This document shows positions 1 to 7,574 of a stretch of DNA of 7,580 nt, one piece after another. Origin of the DNA: Motiliproteus sp048265065. Its GTDB lineage: Bacteria > Pseudomonadota > Gammaproteobacteria > Pseudomonadales > Balneatricaceae. The number at the start of each line of letters is the position of its first letter. Position 1 is the first letter of the stretch. The stretch lies in NCBI GenBank assembly GCA_048265065.1, contig JBLXCH010000147.1:1-7580 (forward strand), given 5' to 3'. The notes beneath the pieces were generated by a model. That model was not told the origin of the DNA and did no database searches. It was given only the letters and a program-made list of their open reading frames with translations. A program made the position numbers and the translations under genes.

Positions 1-62
1 AACTTATCTCTTACGAGTACGCATAGTTCACAACAATAACCAATCAGCAGAGGTAGCAAGTG

Positions 63-299
63 TCATTTAGTTTTTGTGGTTATAGGGGCTACAGCCTGCA
101 TACGTGACAATTTTTTAGCGGCTTTGCGCGATAAGTTACTAAGAAAGTCATCTGGGTTTTCATAACCCCATGTCGCCATAAATTCAGCCACATGAGTGGT
201 GAGCGCTAATGTTTGGCGAATTTCTTCGTGGGAGCGGCCACAGCCTTCACAATGCGTACCGGCTTTATCACATAAACCTGCGCAGGGAGTAAACTTCAT
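63..299 (-). CDS. DUF1289 family small cysteine-motif protein
   Basis: This 78-residue protein matches the DUF1289 pattern (Pfam PF06945): an N-terminal P-C-x3-C-x6-C-x2-C cluster (Cys6, Cys10, Cys17, Cys20) followed by G-R-S-H-E-E-I, which resembles the family's CxGCGRTxxEI signature. The four cysteines suggest a metal-binding knuckle, but the family's biochemical role is not established. The rest is helical and basic, with W44 and a Lys/Arg-rich stretch near residues 59-66, and no signal peptide or membrane segment. The ATG at 299 puts the cysteine cluster at the N-terminus, as is usual for the family, although only weak Shine-Dalgarno-like sequence precedes it. The gene follows the GGDEF-EAL gene by 67 nt on the same strand and may be co-transcribed with it. 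The gap also holds -10-like hexamers (TAGAAT at 336-341, TATATT at 321-326) without good -35 partners. I am confident in the family and have no view on function. Confidence 0.85.
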   Translation of the reverse strand: MKFTPCAGLCDKAGTHCEGCGRSHEEIRQTLALTTHVAEFMATWGYENPDDFLSNLSRKAAKKLSRMQAVAPITTKTK

Positions 300-366
300 G
301 ATTCTTGATCTTGCCCAATTAATATAGAAAGAGCGATTCTATCAGAAAGCGGTATGAAGCGATAAA

Positions 367-3300
367 TCAGATAGCCCGTTTTGTCACTACCCCATAGGTA
401 TCCATAATTTCTGCCAACTCAATTGCGTCAACGGGTCGACTAAATAGGTAACCTTGCCCCATGTCGCAACCTTGCTGCTTCAAAAAGGCTTTTTGCTGTC
501 CTGTTTCAACCCCTTCAGCGACTACTTTTAAGTTCATGCTATGGCCAAGAGCGATTACCGACTTTGAAATTGCTGCGTCATTTGGATCATCGACAATATC
601 TTGAACAAAAGATCGATCGATTTTCAATTTACTTAATGGCATACGCTTAAGGTAAGCAAGAGAAGAGTAACCTGTGCCGAAATCATCAATCGATAACTCT
701 ATGCCTAAAGACTTCAAACGCTCCAATACATCCATAGAGGCATCCGGCTGATGCATTACAAAACCTTCGCTAATTTCTAATTCTAAGTAGCGAGGGTTAC
801 ACCCTGTTTCGGTCATAATCTCTTGGTAAGTTTCTGGTAAATTCTGATGCGATAATTGACGTCCCGATAAATTCACTGCAAAACGAATGCCTTCCAGGTC
901 AACCCCTGCCTTTTCCCAATCAGCCACATGCTGGCAAACATGCTGAAAAACCCATCGATCGACTTCATCAATAAGACCTGTTTCTTCCGCAGTTGATAAG
1001 AAATCACAAGGCGCCAGCAGTCCACGAGACGGGTGCTGCCAACGCACTAAGGCTTCAGCCCCAAGAAATGCACCGCTTGCCAGATCAATCTGTGGTTGAT
1101 AAAAAACTTCAAACTGGTCGGTTTCTAACGCTTCACGCAAGTTTGCTTCTAAAACCACCCGTTCGAAGGCTTGATCCGTCATTTCCTCTTTATAAAAATG
1201 ATAGTTGTTTCGACCTTCATCTTTTGACTTATACATCGCTGCATCGGCATTTTTCAACAGCAAGTCAGCCGTGGCTCCATCTTGAGGGTAAAAACTAATA
1301 CCAATGCTCGACGTGACATAAAACTGATACTCGTCCGATGTGAATGGTTGCTTTAAGGTTTCCAGTATTTTTCCTGCCACGGTTGCCGCGTCATTCACAC
1401 CATCAATAGACTCAAGAATAACGGTAAACTCATCGCCGCCTAATCGCGCGATAGTGTCGTTTTGTCGAACAGCAGATCTCAGGCGTTCAGCAAAGCTTTT
1501 AAGCAACATATCACCGGCATCATGGCCTAGGCTGTCATTAATACTTTTAAAGCGATCCAAATCGATGAAGAAAACAGCTAACTGCTCTTGTGAGCGTCTG
1601 GCTAAATGAATTGCATGCTCAAGCCGATCTAAAAATAGCAGCCGATTCGGTAAACCCGTTAATGAATCATGGTGCGCGATATGAGCCAAACGACTTTCTT
1701 TATCCCGTAGCTCTTGCATGATGTTGAAATATTCAGAAACATCTCGGAAATTCCACACGCGGCCAACAGCACTACCGTTCAACATTTGCAGGTGTGAGTG
1801 GCATTCAAACATTCGGCCGTCATTTAGCTCCAACACATCGCTAGACACAATTTCATCTGGGCGCTCCGAAGCACTACGAATCATATTTAAAAAGTCATTT
1901 TTATCTTTCAAATGCGCAATAATTTTAGGTAAAACATCACGTATATTCCTAGAATCAAGCAGTTGTGGATCCAGGTCAAAAACATTCACAAAATGACGAT
2001 TGTAGTTAGTTATTGTGCCCGCATTAGTAATGGCGACAATACCTTCATTCGTGGATTCGATGGTTGCTTCTAAAAGCGCTAACGTATGTTCTTGCTGGTT
2101 CTGCAACCGCAAGTGCTCCGTCATGTCACGTACTGACTTAAACAAGAAACGCTGACCTTGGCGGATAAACATGCCGGTATGGACTTCCACTGGGAACAAC
2201 GTACCGTCCTGCTTACAGTGAAACATCTGTACCCAGTTACCTTCTTTTCTAATTCCTTCTGCCGCCTCTTGCGGGCGCTCTAGGTCATCCACATGAAGCT
2301 TTTTAATTTCATCCAGACCAACGCCATACAGATCTAACGCGACCCGGTTAGCGTCTAAGCATTGCCCCGTGTCTTGATCAAAAATCAACAGCGCGTTAAT
2401 TTCATTCTCAAACACTTGATAAAACTTATCTTCGCTGTCTTTAAGCTCGGTATAGCTTTGGTGCAATTCACCCGCCATATTATTTAATGCGTTGCTGATT
2501 GTTGCGAACTCATCATTAGTCTGCAGCTCTATTCGATTAAGTAGCTGCCCCTGACTAAAGGTGTCGATGCCTTTCACAATTTGTGCAATAGGTCGTTTGA
2601 TGCTTTTTCTTATCATCATTAAAACCGCCAGCGCCAGCGTCAACATAACCGTCAAAGACAAGGAGAGGATGAGAAAAGATGAAGAAGAAATCAGATGATT
2701 TAAATCATCCATTAATAATTGTGACTGCTGATTGGTTTTATCGGATGAGCGATTAATCAGCGACAACAGCTCTGCTTCTTGGCCTGCTAAGGCATTCATC
2801 GAATTAGAAAAAAGATTCAGCTGTTGATAAAACCACTGGTTCGCCAGCAACAACTCTTCCAACTGGTAAACCAAAATACTGCGATATTGACGCGCTACCG
2901 AGTACGACGTGGGTATTTGAGAAAAACGATCATTCAACTCTTTCAAGTAGGGCAATGTAGTGCTTTCTATTGCGTCTTGCTGATGTGAAACAAGAAATGA
3001 CCGCTGTGAAGCATTGATGCTAATAACCTGCTCTAGCATCTCTCGATAACCGTCGATTAAGGCATACAGCTGCTCAGCCGCTAAGGTATCCTCACCAGCA
3101 CCAAGTAACTCAAACTCCCACTCACTCGCATCCACTTCAAACTGGTCTAAGGTACTCTTTAACCCCTGTTCGAGCCGGCTATTTACCACAATCTGCGAGT
3201 CAATTAACCGATAAAGGTCAACCGCATAGATGACAGCTGTACGTAAATCTAAAATTGATGATTTCAACTCTGGCGAGTCGGCCACCAGCTTAATTGATTC

Positions 3301-3597
3301 GATTGTCCCCAATAAATCAGATTCTATTTTATTGGTATTGGGGTTTAACTCGTGCAGCTTATAGTTGAGTAAATGAATTTGATTGAATAATTGTGAGACT
3401 TCGCGCGTTTTTGTTGAGTTATTAATTAAGGCGGAAATTTGGGTGTTAATGACATCGGTTGATTGGCTTTTAACCTGATGTAAATTAGCAATGGCTAGAG
3501 CAATGATTGTCGCGAAAGACAAACAGACAACAGCAACCAGTATCAGTAACTTACTAGTTATGGATAACTTATCTGGCGAGAAAAACCTACCTGTCAT
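367..3597 (-). CDS. Membrane-bound GGDEF-EAL cyclic-di-GMP protein (sensor-HAMP-PAS-PAS-GGDEF-EAL)
   Basis: This 1076-residue inner-membrane protein probably makes and/or degrades c-di-GMP. A first membrane helix lies near residues 16-38. A mostly helical periplasmic region of about 265 residues follows, then a second helix near 306-329, HAMP near 330-382, PAS near 389-495 and a second PAS near 505-622. The GGDEF domain begins near 641; its active site GGDEF is at 720-724, and R711-x-x-D714 lies five residues upstream, where the product-inhibition I-site sits. The EAL domain occupies about 815-1070. EAL is at 848-850, with N909, E941, E944, D971-D972, K992, E1028 and Q1048 at nearly the spacing of catalytic and metal ligands in characterised EAL enzymes such as RocR, so neither domain looks degenerate. 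Whether cyclase or phosphodiesterase activity dominates cannot be read from sequence. The ATG at 3597 directly precedes the first membrane helix; its ribosome site (GGA about 7 nt upstream) is weak. The periplasmic domain matches no sensor family that I recognise. Confidence 0.95.
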   Translation of the reverse strand: MTGRFFSPDKLSITSKLLILVAVVCLSFATIIALAIANLHQVKSQSTDVINTQISALINNSTKTREVSQLFNQIHLLNYKLHELNPNTNKIESDLLGTIESIKLVADSPELKSSILDLRTAVIYAVDLYRLIDSQIVVNSRLEQGLKSTLDQFEVDASEWEFELLGAGEDTLAAEQLYALIDGYREMLEQVISINASQRSFLVSHQQDAIESTTLPYLKELNDRFSQIPTSYSVARQYRSILVYQLEELLLANQWFYQQLNLFSNSMNALAGQEAELLSLINRSSDKTNQQSQLLMDDLNHLISSSSFLILSLSLTVMLTLALAVLMMIRKSIKRPIAQIVKGIDTFSQGQLLNRIELQTNDEFATISNALNNMAGELHQSYTELKDSEDKFYQVFENEINALLIFDQDTGQCLDANRVALDLYGVGLDEIKKLHVDDLERPQEAAEGIRKEGNWVQMFHCKQDGTLFPVEVHTGMFIRQGQRFLFKSVRDMTEHLRLQNQQEHTLALLEATIESTNEGIVAITNAGTITNYNRHFVNVFDLDPQLLDSRNIRDVLPKIIAHLKDKNDFLNMIRSASERPDEIVSSDVLELNDGRMFECHSHLQMLNGSAVGRVWNFRDVSEYFNIMQELRDKESRLAHIAHHDSLTGLPNRLLFLDRLEHAIHLARRSQEQLAVFFIDLDRFKSINDSLGHDAGDMLLKSFAERLRSAVRQNDTIARLGGDEFTVILESIDGVNDAATVAGKILETLKQPFTSDEYQFYVTSSIGISFYPQDGATADLLLKNADAAMYKSKDEGRNNYHFYKEEMTDQAFERVVLEANLREALETDQFEVFYQPQIDLASGAFLGAEALVRWQHPSRGLLAPCDFLSTAEETGLIDEVDRWVFQHVCQHVADWEKAGVDLEGIRFAVNLSGRQLSHQNLPETYQEIMTETGCNPRYLELEISEGFVMHQPDASMDVLERLKSLGIELSIDDFGTGYSSLAYLKRMPLSKLKIDRSFVQDIVDDPNDAAISKSVIALGHSMNLKVVAEGVETGQQKAFLKQQGCDMGQGYLFSRPVDAIELAEIMDTYGVVTKRAI

Positions 3598-3773
3598 GCA
3601 CCCATCCGCTATACATCTAATCCATTAAATGCATACGCCGTTTCTCAATAGATCCTGAAAATCGAAGCTTGCTATTTATAGTTCTCATTATTGGACTGTA
3701 TTGATAACACAAAACAGTCAAGAGATAACGCATAAGCTGCGCTTTGTTGATCTTAATCAGGCAGTTTTTCCAT

Positions 3774-4364
3774 CTACTTTATCCAAACCAAGCACTGATT
3801 ATTAGCAGGCATGGCGATGTCTTTGACTAGACGAAAACCCGCCTGATTTGCCAGCGTTTGAATCCATTCAAAGTCACGAATACCACTATCTGGGTTACGG
3901 CGCTTTAACCAAAGGTCAAACTCCGCATTGCTTGGTGAAGTAAACTCACCTTGATAGCGAAATGGCCCATAAATAAATAGGTGGCCACCATTGGCCAACA
4001 CGCCAGCTAACCCTGCAAAGAAAGACTCCACAGAAGAAGCCGGCATAATGTGTAACGTATTAACCGTAAGCACGGCATTCTTGTAATCAACAGGCCAGCT
4101 TGAATGATCAACATCTAAGACAATAGGTTCGGCCAAGCCACTGCCATAATCGAGCAAATTCTGTTTCAGTGCAGGGACATGCTCAGGCATTTCAGACGTT
4201 TGCCAAACCCAATTGGGACGCTGCCGAGTAAAATGCACAGCATGTTGGCCGGAGCCACTACCGACTTCAAGAATAGAGCACAACGAAGCATCCGGCAGAT
4301 AGTTGTCCAGCACAGCAAAGAGCGGTTCTTTATTACGCTCGCAAGCTTCAGAGTAATTAATCAT
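3774..4364 (-). CDS. DUF938 family SAM-dependent methyltransferase (METTL26-like)
   Basis: This 196-residue soluble protein matches DUF938 (Pfam PF06080, UPF0585), the family of human METTL26. It opens with the family signature NYSEACERNKEP (3-14). The SAM-binding motif I, EVGSGSGQHA, is at 33-42. Further conserved stretches are D84-V-D86 (a likely acidic position after strand 3), NTLHIMP at 102-108, GG-HLFIYGPF ending near 135 and R163-D-F-E-W167. The length is usual for the family and the fold looks complete, so it should be an active class I methyltransferase; the substrate is unknown. The ATG overlaps the stop of the upstream membrane-protein gene by one base (TAATG), and I see no Shine-Dalgarno sequence before it, which suggests translation by reinitiation after the upstream gene. 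The gene ends with TAG. No strong terminator follows, only a short imperfect hairpin at 3727-3743. Family assignment is confident; the coupling is inferred from the overlap. Confidence 0.93.
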   Translation of the reverse strand: MINYSEACERNKEPLFAVLDNYLPDASLCSILEVGSGSGQHAVHFTRQRPNWVWQTSEMPEHVPALKQNLLDYGSGLAEPIVLDVDHSSWPVDYKNAVLTVNTLHIMPASSVESFFAGLAGVLANGGHLFIYGPFRYQGEFTSPSNAEFDLWLKRRNPDSGIRDFEWIQTLANQAGFRLVKDIAMPANNQCLVWIK

Positions 4365-4750
4365 TACTGGTAAATGGCATCATCAAATAAGTCGATCGGT
4401 GTTGACAACTGGTCGTCATCTCGGAAAAAAGCCGTAGCATCTTGCAACATAATGCCTTTGCTTTTAAACCAACGGGTAAGTTCCTCAACACGTTCGTCAG
4501 ATTGTGATTTTTTGATATAAGCGGCGAGCACTTGATAACAATAGGTACCAATAAAAGCCGCCGCCATGCCTAAGAAAAACTCAGACTCAAAAGCACAAAA
4601 AAGCGCGATAACACCGATAATCCAAATACGACTGGATTTCGCCTGAACTAACGCAGCTTGAGACTTTTCGCTCTGTGAAAAATACTCTTTAAAGCGGCGA
4701 TAACGCTGCTGAAATTCCATTTTATTGTCGGCAGACAAGTGATAATTCAT
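4364..4750 (-). CDS. Small membrane protein of unknown family, coupled to the methyltransferase gene
   Basis: I do not recognise this 128-residue protein. From the start chosen here it has a charged, probably helical N-terminus (residues 1-40, rich in Gln, Arg, Lys), one or two hydrophobic segments (about 42-54 and 58-79, separated by E55-S-E57) and a charged C-terminal tail with the acidic stretch D111-D113 and a second acidic cluster near D120-D124. It lacks a cleavable signal peptide, so it is most likely a small inner-membrane protein with both ends in the cytoplasm, possibly a helical hairpin. I start it at the ATG at 4750 because AAGGA lies 7 nt upstream, whereas the in-frame ATG at 4765, which would add five residues, has no ribosome site. 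Its TAA stop overlaps the methyltransferase ATG by one base. The open frame and this tight junction support a real gene; the function is unknown. Confidence 0.8.
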   Translation of the reverse strand: MNYHLSADNKMEFQQRYRRFKEYFSQSEKSQAALVQAKSSRIWIIGVIALFCAFESEFFLGMAAAFIGTYCYQVLAAYIKKSQSDERVEELTRWFKSKGIMLQDATAFFRDDDQLSTPIDLFDDAIYQ

Positions 4751-4757
4751 AGCTCCG

Positions 4758-4762
4758 TCCTT
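4758..4762 (-). promoter_or_regulatory. Shine-Dalgarno AAGGA that decides the start of the membrane-protein gene
   Basis: On the minus strand AAGGA is followed by a 7-nt spacer (CGGAGCT) and then ATG at 4750. A competing in-frame ATG at 4765 lies just upstream of this motif and is preceded only by an A-rich sequence without Shine-Dalgarno character. The nearer GGAG is too close to the 4750 ATG to be the better site. This favours the 128-residue over the 133-residue form. Confidence 0.65.
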
Positions 4763-4786
4763 CATTTTGTTAGCAGTCTCTGGTTA

Positions 4787-4815
4787 TTAATAGCGTCATT
4801 AACCATTCCGCGCAA
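4787..4815 (-). promoter_or_regulatory. Weak candidate promoter for the membrane-protein/methyltransferase pair
   Basis: In the roughly 125-nt gap downstream of pepN, the minus strand reads TTGCGC (4810-4815) as a possible -35, a 17-nt spacer, then TATTAA (4787-4792) as a possible -10, about 37 nt before the preferred ATG. Both hexamers are poor (3 of 6 and 4 of 6 consensus bases), so only the correct spacing and position argue for it. The -10 falls inside an imperfect inverted repeat at 4782-4804, with arms GGTTA and TAACC. The pair could instead be transcribed by read-through from pepN, as I see no strong terminator between them. Confidence 0.22.
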
Positions 4816-4875
4816 TACTCATCCTGTGCTGATTAGCAACCACAAACCTTACTTAAGGCCATGCTCTGTGCATTG

Positions 4876-7512
4876 TTACTGTAAGCTTTTGCTGACCACT
4901 TCGTACGTATCTGGGGAAAGGTTTTCAGTCTCAATAATACGTTCTAGTTCAACTTTCATCATCGCTTGGCGGCGCACATCGTATTTTTTCCAACGCGTTA
5001 ACGGTGTCGATAAACGAGAGGCAATTTGCGGATTCATTGCATCCAGCGTGATAACTTGATCTGCCAAGAAACGGTAAGCCGCACCGTCTTCACGATGAAA
5101 CTGTACTGTGTTTTGGGCACAAAATGCCGAGATCAATGCACGAACTCTATTGGGGTTTGTCATTTCAAAATCAGGATGTTCCATCAACGCTTTAACGTCA
5201 TCAAGCGCCGACATTCGTGGCGCTGTCGCTTGCACGCTAAACCATTGATTCACCACTAAAGAGTCATGTTTGAAACGCTCATAAAACTGGCTTAAAGCCT
5301 GGCTTCGTGCAGGTTCAGAGTTCGAATGCGCTAACGCTGTCAATGCTGCCAAGCGGTCCGTCATATTGTTTGCTTGCTCAAACTGCTCTTGCGCTAGAGC
5401 GACAGCCATATTGCTTTCTAAACTCATTAAATAGCTTAAGCAGGTATTTTTCAGGCTACGCCGTGATACCGCTTCACCGGTCAATTGGTACTCACCTTGG
5501 TCATGGTTACCGCGATAGGCGTCCATGAACAACCCTTGTAGCTCCGCCGCTAAAGTAGTTCTAACGAACTGTCTGACGTGATGTATTGAAATAACATCGG
5601 CCTGTTCAGCTAACTCGGTAAGATAGGCTTCACTAGGTAGTGACAACACCTTTGCAACCATAGCCGGATCAAGTGTTTTGTCAGTAAGCACTTGTCGATA
5701 AGCGTCAATCAACAAGTGATCAAGGACCAAAGGCTTATCGGCTTGATGATCTGTAACCAGTGTTTGCATCAGCCGCACGGCTAATTGCTGACCGGCATCC
5801 CAACGATTAAACCCATCCGAGTCATGACTCATCAAAAAGACTAATTGTTCGTTACTGTAGTCATAGCTCAACTTAACCGGAGCTGTAAAACCTCGCAGTA
5901 AAGAAGGCGTAGGTTTCTCTGGCACATTAGCGAAACTGATTGTCTGTCGCGCTTCGGTAATTTCTAATAGCGGTGAAGTATCACCGTCAAACAAAGGGAT
6001 ATCTTCGCCGTTTGAGTCTAATAAACCAATTTCCATTGGAATATGAAAAGGCTCTTTTTCTTCTTGGCCGGGGGTTGCCGGACACTGCTGCTCTACTGTC
6101 AAGTGATAGGTTTGGCTGCTCTGATCATAGCTGTCGGTGACGATCAGACGAGGTGTCCCAGCTTGCGAATACCAACGCTTAAACTGTGTCAGGTCACGGC
6201 CACTCACATCTTCCATGGCAGCGACAAAATCATCGGTAGTAACCGCCTGACCATCATGACGCTCAAAGTAGAGATCACTACCTTCACGGAACAGTTCAGG
6301 GCCTAGTAGCCGATGGATCATGCGAACAACTTCAGCCCCTTTCTCGTAAACCGTTAACGTATAAAAGTTAGAGATTTCAATAAAGGAGGATGGGCGCACA
6401 GGGTGAGCCATCGGCCCAGCATCTTCTGCAAACTGAGCAGTACGAAGCAGACTGACATCCTCAATTCGTTTAACAACGCGGGACCCCATATCTGCGGTAT
6501 ATTCAGAATCGCGAAAAACAGTGAATCCTTCTTTCAAGCTCAACTGAAACCAGTCACGGCATGTCACTCGATTGCCGGACCAATTATGGAAATATTCGTG
6601 GGCGACAATACCTTCAATACGCTCAAAAGCAGCGTCGGTTGTAGTGTCAGGATTCGCGAGGACACAGGAACTGTTAAATATATTCAGTCCTTTATTTTCC
6701 ATTGCCCCCATATTGAAATGATCGACAGCAACAATCATGAAGATATCAAGATCATATTCACGACCGTAAACTTCTTCATCCCATTTCATGGAGCGTTTTA
6801 ATGCGGCCAAAGCGTGATCGCATTTGTGTAAATTGTCTTTTTCTACGTATAAACGCAGTGGAATCTCACGACCTGTACAGGTCGTAAAGTGGTCTTCAAC
6901 CAACTCAAGATTGCCACCTACTAGGGCAAATAGATAAGCAGGCTTTTTGAAGGGATCTTCCCATTTAACCCAGTGACGACCATCATCAAGCTCGCCTTTT
7001 TCGATAGGGTTACCATTGGATAATAAAATAGGGTAATCAGTCTTACTCGCAACTATCGTTGTCGTAAACACAGCCATGACATCAGGCCGATCCAAGTAAT
7101 AGGTGATCTTTCTAAAACCTTCGGCTTCACACTGCGTGCAGAACATGCCGTTTGATTTATAAAGCCCTTCGAGGGAGGTGTTTTCTTGCGGTTTAATTAA
7201 TGTGACTGTTTCAAGGGTAAAGGCATCAGGTAAGTGAGTGACCGTTAAAGTGTCGTCTTTCAACTCATAGTCACCTACACGTAAATCTTCTCCATCGAGC
7301 ACAACGCGGCGCAGCATCACACTAACATCGCCATGCAAAACCAGCGGCGCATCCGGTGTTTTTGCCTCTGGGTTACGACGACAAACCAATTTGCACTTAA
7401 CTAAAGTCGCTTTCTCACCAAGCTCAAAGTGTAAATCAGTGTTATCAATCAAGAACGCAGGCGCTTGGTAATCCTTCAGAAAAATGGCTTGGGGGCTACT
7501 GTCTTTATACAT
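4876..7512 (-). CDS. pepN: Aminopeptidase N (M1 family zinc metallopeptidase)
   Basis: This 878-residue cytosolic zinc exopeptidase removes N-terminal residues from peptides in the last steps of protein turnover. It is close to the 870-residue E. coli PepN in length and motif spacing, with an offset of about eight residues. The substrate-anchoring GAMEN motif is at 269-273, preceded by M268 (E. coli Met260). The zinc site HEYFH is at 305-309, with the third ligand E328 giving HExxH-x18-E, and the transition-state tyrosine is Y389 in TLTVYEKGAE. E129 in QCEAEGFR corresponds to E. coli Glu121, which binds the substrate amino terminus. By comparison with E. coli, an N-terminal beta domain spans about 1-200, the thermolysin-like domain about 202-452, a small beta domain about 453-554 and a helical C-terminal domain the rest. 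No signal peptide is present. The ATG at 7512 has a good Shine-Dalgarno (AGGTGA), and the stop is TAA. Complete, with no missing key residue. Confidence 0.98.
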   Translation of the reverse strand: MYKDSSPQAIFLKDYQAPAFLIDNTDLHFELGEKATLVKCKLVCRRNPEAKTPDAPLVLHGDVSVMLRRVVLDGEDLRVGDYELKDDTLTVTHLPDAFTLETVTLIKPQENTSLEGLYKSNGMFCTQCEAEGFRKITYYLDRPDVMAVFTTTIVASKTDYPILLSNGNPIEKGELDDGRHWVKWEDPFKKPAYLFALVGGNLELVEDHFTTCTGREIPLRLYVEKDNLHKCDHALAALKRSMKWDEEVYGREYDLDIFMIVAVDHFNMGAMENKGLNIFNSSCVLANPDTTTDAAFERIEGIVAHEYFHNWSGNRVTCRDWFQLSLKEGFTVFRDSEYTADMGSRVVKRIEDVSLLRTAQFAEDAGPMAHPVRPSSFIEISNFYTLTVYEKGAEVVRMIHRLLGPELFREGSDLYFERHDGQAVTTDDFVAAMEDVSGRDLTQFKRWYSQAGTPRLIVTDSYDQSSQTYHLTVEQQCPATPGQEEKEPFHIPMEIGLLDSNGEDIPLFDGDTSPLLEITEARQTISFANVPEKPTPSLLRGFTAPVKLSYDYSNEQLVFLMSHDSDGFNRWDAGQQLAVRLMQTLVTDHQADKPLVLDHLLIDAYRQVLTDKTLDPAMVAKVLSLPSEAYLTELAEQADVISIHHVRQFVRTTLAAELQGLFMDAYRGNHDQGEYQLTGEAVSRRSLKNTCLSYLMSLESNMAVALAQEQFEQANNMTDRLAALTALAHSNSEPARSQALSQFYERFKHDSLVVNQWFSVQATAPRMSALDDVKALMEHPDFEMTNPNRVRALISAFCAQNTVQFHREDGAAYRFLADQVITLDAMNPQIASRLSTPLTRWKKYDVRRQAMMKVELERIIETENLSPDTYEVVSKSLQ

Positions 7513-7515
7513 GGG

Positions 7516-7521
7516 TCACCT
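7516..7521 (-). promoter_or_regulatory. Shine-Dalgarno of pepN (AGGTGA)
   Basis: The minus strand reads AGGTGA, then CCC, then the ATG at 7512. This matches the AGGUGA portion of the anti-Shine-Dalgarno complement. With that alignment the short 3-nt distance is normal, and it supports the chosen start. Confidence 0.7.
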
Positions 7522-7549
7522 GTGTTGAAACGCTGATGAATCTCTTCAC

Positions 7550-7569
7550 GAAATTCTTTGGAATTCTTT
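7550..7569 (-). repeat. Two tandem 10-bp units in the pepN leader
   Basis: On the minus strand AAAGAATTCC (7560-7569) is followed directly by AAAGAATTTC (7550-7559). The units share 9 of 10 bases and have a period of one helical turn. They lie just downstream of the putative -10, near the expected transcription start. Two copies of an AT-rich 10-mer can arise by chance or slippage, so a regulatory role is only a possibility. Confidence 0.4.
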
Positions 7570-7574
7570 TATAC

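Noticed and set aside
1..62. Possible gene end or short open frame at the left edge
   Set aside because: Only a six-codon minus-strand frame and early stops on the plus strand are visible, with no terminator-like hairpin. Nothing there can be supported.
3695..3721. TTGACT (3716-3721) with TACAGT (3695-3700) as a promoter for the GGDEF-EAL gene
   Set aside because: The -35 is good but the spacer is only 15 nt and the -10 is poor. The better -10 (TATAAA, about 3675-3680) has no acceptable -35, so no promoter in this gap can be supported.
3727..3743. Hairpin after the methyltransferase gene (arms AGCGCA and TGCGTT on the minus strand, 5-nt loop)
   Set aside because: The stem has only six pairs including a G-U, and no T-run follows, so it is not a credible intrinsic terminator.
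4357..4551. A 64-codon minus-strand frame overlapping the small membrane protein gene
   Set aside because: It is out of frame with a gene that has a good ribosome site and a stop/start junction, and its translation shows no domain-like pattern.
4847..4858. Near-palindrome CCTTAAGTAAGG just after pepN as a terminator
   Set aside because: There are only four Watson-Crick pairs around a 4-nt loop, extended by weak G-U pairs, and only a short T stretch follows. It is too weak to call.
6403..6801. A 132-codon plus-strand open frame within pepN
   Set aside because: It lies antisense to the catalytic core of PepN (GAMEN/HExxH region), its translation resembles no family, and strong coding constraint on the other strand explains it. 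The other plus-strand frames inside the GGDEF-EAL, methyltransferase and pepN genes fail for the same reason.
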